Positions 61,779 through 64,000 of a DNA stretch of 64,000 bases are shown piece after piece (the stretch's first letter is position 1; every line of letters starts with the position of its first letter). Below the pieces are notes generated by a model. The model did no database searches. It had not been told where the DNA came from and saw only the letters and a list, made by a program, of their open reading frames with translations. The DNA lies in assembly GCF_019396385.1 (NCBI RefSeq), contig NZ_JAHKRN010000009.1, positions 178,933-242,932 of the forward strand. Reading direction: 5' to 3'. Source of the DNA: Nonomuraea harbinensis (lineage in GTDB: Bacteria > Actinomycetota > Actinomycetes > Streptosporangiales > Streptosporangiaceae). Position numbers and translations under genes: made by a program.

Positions 61779-62987
61779 ATGAGCGGCTTCAGTCTGGACC
61801 TCAACCAGGACGTGATCGAGGTCCGGGACTGGGTGCACACCTTCGCCCGCGACGTGGTCCGCCCCGCCGGCGCCGAATGGGACGAGCGCGAGGAGACCCC
61901 CTGGCCGGTCATCCAGGAGGCGGCCAAGATCGGCCTCTACTCGCTGGACTTCTTCGCCACCCAGTGGTTCGAGGAAAGCGGCCTCGCGCTGCCCGTGGTG
62001 TTCGAGGAGCTGTTCTGGGGCGACGCCGGCATCGGCCTGTCGATCGTCGGCAGCTGCCTCGCCGCCGCGGCGCTGTCCGGCAGCGGCACGCCCGAGCAGG
62101 CGGGTCAGTGGCTGCCGGAGATGTTCGGCACGGAGAACGACGTCAAGCTGGGGGCCTTCTGCGCCTCCGAGCCCGACGCCGGCTCCGACGTCGGCGCCAT
62201 CCGCACCAGAGCCGTGTACGACAACGGCGACTGGGTCATCGACGGCGTCAAGACCTGGGCCACCAACGGCGGCATCGCCGACGTGCACATCGTCGTCGCC
62301 TCCGTGGACCCCGGCCTCGGCACCCGCGGCCAGGCCTCCTTCATCATCCCGCCCGGCACCCCGGGCCTGTCCATGGGCCAGAAGTTCAGGAAACACGGCA
62401 TCCGCGCCTCCCACACGGCCGAGGTCGTCCTCGACGGCGTCCGCGTACCCGGCTCGTGCCTGCTGGGCGGCAAGGAGAAACTGGACGCCCGCCTGGCCCG
62501 CGTCCGCAACGGCGAGCGCGCCGGCGAGCAGGCGGCGATGGGCACCTTCGAGACCACCCGCCCCACGGTCGCCGCCATGGCCGTCGGCATCGCCCGGGCC
62601 GCCTACGAGTACGCCCGCGACTACGCCCGCGAACGCGAGCAGTTCGGCCGCAAGATCGGCGAGAACCAGGCCATCGCCTTCCTGCTGGCGGACATGGCCA
62701 CCCGGGTCGACATCGCCCGCCTGATGACCTGGCGCGCGGCCTGGATGGCCCGGCAGGGCAAGCGCTTCGAACAGGCCGAGGGCTCGATGTCGAAACTGGT
62801 CGCGGGGGAGACGGCGGTGTGGGTGACCGAGCAGGCCATCCAGATCCTGGGCGGCGCGGGGTACACCCGTGAGCACCCGGTGGAGCGCTTCCACCGCGAC
62901 GCCAAGATCTACACCATCTTCGAGGGGACGTCGGAGATCCAGCGGCTGATCATCGGGCGCGCGGTGACGGGCCTGCAGGTTCGCTGA
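61779..62987 (+). CDS. Acyl-CoA dehydrogenase
   Basis: 402 aa from ATG 61779 after AGGGAG. FAD-dependent alpha,beta-dehydrogenation of an acyl-CoA. Family motifs: GAFCASEPDAGSDVGAIRT and the C-terminal QILGGAGYTREHPVERFHRD. The catalytic Glu is expected in YTIFEGTSEIQRLIIGRAV. Chain-length specificity cannot be told. Not obviously linked to the arabinoside locus; probably its own transcription unit. Confidence 0.95.
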   Translation: MSGFSLDLNQDVIEVRDWVHTFARDVVRPAGAEWDEREETPWPVIQEAAKIGLYSLDFFATQWFEESGLALPVVFEELFWGDAGIGLSIVGSCLAAAALSGSGTPEQAGQWLPEMFGTENDVKLGAFCASEPDAGSDVGAIRTRAVYDNGDWVIDGVKTWATNGGIADVHIVVASVDPGLGTRGQASFIIPPGTPGLSMGQKFRKHGIRASHTAEVVLDGVRVPGSCLLGGKEKLDARLARVRNGERAGEQAAMGTFETTRPTVAAMAVGIARAAYEYARDYAREREQFGRKIGENQAIAFLLADMATRVDIARLMTWRAAWMARQGKRFEQAEGSMSKLVAGETAVWVTEQAIQILGGAGYTREHPVERFHRDAKIYTIFEGTSEIQRLIIGRAVTGLQVR

Positions 62988-63123
62988 ACCCACCCGCTAT
63001 CGGACGCCTGTCCTGGAGATCGGCTGAGGGCTCTGTTCCGTCAGAGGTTCGCGCCAGTATCGAACGAAGATCGATTACATTGACGTCCATGGCTGCGGGG
63101 GTGATCCTAGGGCGTCTGCAGTC

Positions 63124-63168
63124 TTCACACCGAAGAGGTCACTGGTTCGATCCCAGTATCGCCCACCA
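63124..63168 (+). other. 3' fragment of tRNA-Val(CAC), likely attachment-site remnant
   Basis: The last 45 nt of a tRNA are perfect in form: anticodon loop TTCACAC (anticodon CAC), 3' anticodon strand CGAAG, variable loop AGGTC, T arm ACTGG-TTCGATC-CCAGT, acceptor strand ATCGCCC, discriminator A and encoded CCA. The 5' half (acceptor GGGCGAT, D arm, 5' anticodon strand CTTCG) is missing; the bases before are CAGTC and unrelated, although a GGGCG at 63110-63114 could be a relic of the acceptor. A terminator hairpin follows. Integrases commonly recombine within tRNA 3' ends and duplicate them. Confidence 0.75.
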
Positions 63169-63184
63169 CATCGCAGCAGGTCAG

Positions 63185-63214
63185 AGGCCGGTTCTCCAAT
63201 GGGGTGACCGGCCT
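63185..63214 (+). terminator. Hairpin downstream of the tRNA fragment
   Basis: AGGCCGGT / ACCGGCCT, perfect 8-bp stem with a 14-nt loop, 17 bases after the encoded CCA and followed by TCT. It looks like the original tRNA terminator, carried along with the 3' fragment. The remaining stretch to 63340 holds only short GGACCGT repeats and no gene. Confidence 0.65.
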
Positions 63215-63343
63215 TCTCGCTGTCTGGACCGTCGTTGGACCGTGGCCCGGGTGGACCGTCACGGGATGGCAGGTCCCGGCACCCTCGCCGCGGTCCAGAC
63301 GGTCCGCGATGTTCAACTGCCGGTCTTCGCTCGGGGCCTCTAG

Positions 63344-64000
63344 TACTCCAGTGACACTTCGCGATCTTGAGACGTTGGGGTCACATGGCGACGGCCACCG
63401 CGTGATCATTCGAGTTTGTGAGGACTACAAAAGATCGTGCGGTGGCCGCCAGCCACAGCGTAAACCCTGATGGCTGGATGGTCATCTTCAACGAGCTGAT
63501 GGCCCGGATCGCCTCTCGGTTCGGCCGGGTCGAACCACGTCGCGCCGCTGGGGCTTATGTGCGCGGGCTGCTGGGTGACATCGACCGCAAGAACTGCTGG
63601 AACCTGGCCGAACATGCCGCACTGATCGGCCCGCAGACGCTGCAGCGGCTGCTGCGCACCGCCCGCTGGGACGCCGACGCTGTGCGCGATGACGTGCGCG
63701 CTTTCGCCGTCGACCGGCTCGGCCCCGGCGGTGTGCTGATCGTGGATGAGACAGGGTTCGTCAAGAAGGGCGCTCGCTCGGCCGGGGTGCAGCGGCAATA
63801 CAGCGGAACCGCGGGCCGGATCGAGAATTGCCAGGTCGGGGTATTTCTGGAGGAGACCGCCTTCGCCACCAAGCCCGCCCTGGCCACGGCGATGCTTCTG
63901 GCCGCGCTGGAGGCCGGCGTGCAGGCGGCCTGGGCGACGGGTGATGAGGTCTATGGCCAGGACCCGCGTCTGCGTGCCGCGCTGGAAGCGCGCCGGATGG
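63344..64000 (+). mobile_element. IS701-family insertion sequence, left end (continues past the window)
   Basis: CTAG at 63340-63343 fits the YTAR target of this family; the element then begins TACTCCAGTGACACTT and leads within 75 bp into an IS701-type transposase. The right end and the second target copy are outside the window, so the boundary is inferred from one side only. Confidence 0.7.
63418..64000 (+). CDS. IS701-family transposase (partial; in-frame internal deletion suspected)
   Basis: Open from GTG 63418 through the right edge (194 codons seen); ATG 63478 is an alternative start. Family sequence: IASRFGRVEPRRAAGAYVRG, RKNCWNLAEHAALIGPQTLQ, the first DDE Asp in GVLIVDETGFVKKGARSAGV and QRQYSGTAGRIENCQVGVFL. 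At that point relatives continue with about 35 residues (Y-A-x-x-R-G-H-A-x-I-D-R-E-L-Y-x-P then SW..D..RC..AGIP), but here GVFL joins directly to EETAFATKPALATAML. The second Asp region ATGDEVYGQDPRLRAALEAR is present. Activity is doubtful. Confidence 0.85.
   Translation, partial: MRTTKDRAVAASHSVNPDGWMVIFNELMARIASRFGRVEPRRAAGAYVRGLLGDIDRKNCWNLAEHAALIGPQTLQRLLRTARWDADAVRDDVRAFAVDRLGPGGVLIVDETGFVKKGARSAGVQRQYSGTAGRIENCQVGVFLEETAFATKPALATAMLLAALEAGVQAAWATGDEVYGQDPRLRAALEARRM

Noticed and set aside
63093..63168. Complete functional tRNA-Val gene
   Set aside because: The 5' side cannot form the acceptor stem, D arm or 5' anticodon strand; at best a D-armless relic using GGGCG at 63110-63114.
63125..63409. 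94-codon minus-strand reading frame ending GDTGIEPVTSSV
   Set aside because: This C-terminal string is the well-known false translation of the antisense strand of a tRNA 3' end; it only confirms the tRNA fragment.

Overview
This is a high-GC actinobacterial chromosome segment. Codon third positions are almost always G or C, many genes start with GTG or TTG, and stop/start overlaps are common. Several content clues point the same way: GpgS, a RamB-type isocitrate lyase regulator, DmdR/IdeR iron boxes, a deazaflavin (F420)-type oxidoreductase, SigE-family sigma factors and ROK/LacI regulators. The closest fit by gene style is Streptosporangiales (Nonomuraea-like), but this is inferred without a search. 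No CRISPR array, prophage module or biosynthetic gene cluster was seen.

Layout. 1-3 kb: a carbohydrate ABC importer (binding lipoprotein plus two permeases, the second cut by the window edge). 3-9 kb: poorly characterised genes, an HSL-type esterase and a PucR-like regulator. 9-15.7 kb: a compact Entner-Doudoroff operon (zwf-edd-glk-eda) divergent from a ROK regulator, followed by a degenerate tandem-repeat array at 15747-16133. 16-25 kb: housekeeping and stress genes, including a ribosomal protein S4 paralogue sharing a double iron box with a DUF2470 protein, a one-domain voltage-gated cation channel, a decayed tetR/drrAB locus, an S8 protease, a membrane spermidine-synthase-like protein and a GH25 lysozyme. 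25.6-30 kb: two wall or surface proteins with low-complexity N-termini (LCP ligase, neutral zinc peptidase). 30-36 kb: a LysR regulator, an OmpR-type two-component system and a LolA-like protein with an ABC-2 exporter behind a striking direct-repeat operator. 36-41 kb: a YcnI copper-type protein and an ABC-2 exporter whose first permease seems to lack a normal start codon. 41-48.6 kb: an iron-boxed siderophore-interacting protein, a sigma factor with a beta-propeller partner, aceA with its RamB-like regulator, and gpgS.

48.6-61.7 kb is the most distinctive region: a secreted glycan/glycoprotein utilisation locus. Two overlapping genes encode a GH43-type enzyme and a large (alpha/alpha)6-barrel hydrolase. 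A secreted HEXXH metalloprotease follows, and all three end in related discoidin (F5/8 type C) modules. A LacI regulator sits divergent from an operon of a GH127 beta-L-arabinofuranosidase (all catalytic Cys/Glu positions conserved) and a complete sugar ABC importer. A nearly identical 20-bp inverted repeat lies upstream of both the protease and the GH127 operon and is the best candidate for the LacI operator. Together the genes suggest proteolysis plus L-arabinoside removal from arabinosylated plant material such as hydroxyproline-rich glycoproteins.

The right end (63.1-64 kb) holds the 3' 45 nt of a tRNA-Val(CAC) without its 5' half, a likely attachment-site scar. It is followed by the left end of an IS701-type element whose transposase seems to have lost about 35 residues in frame.
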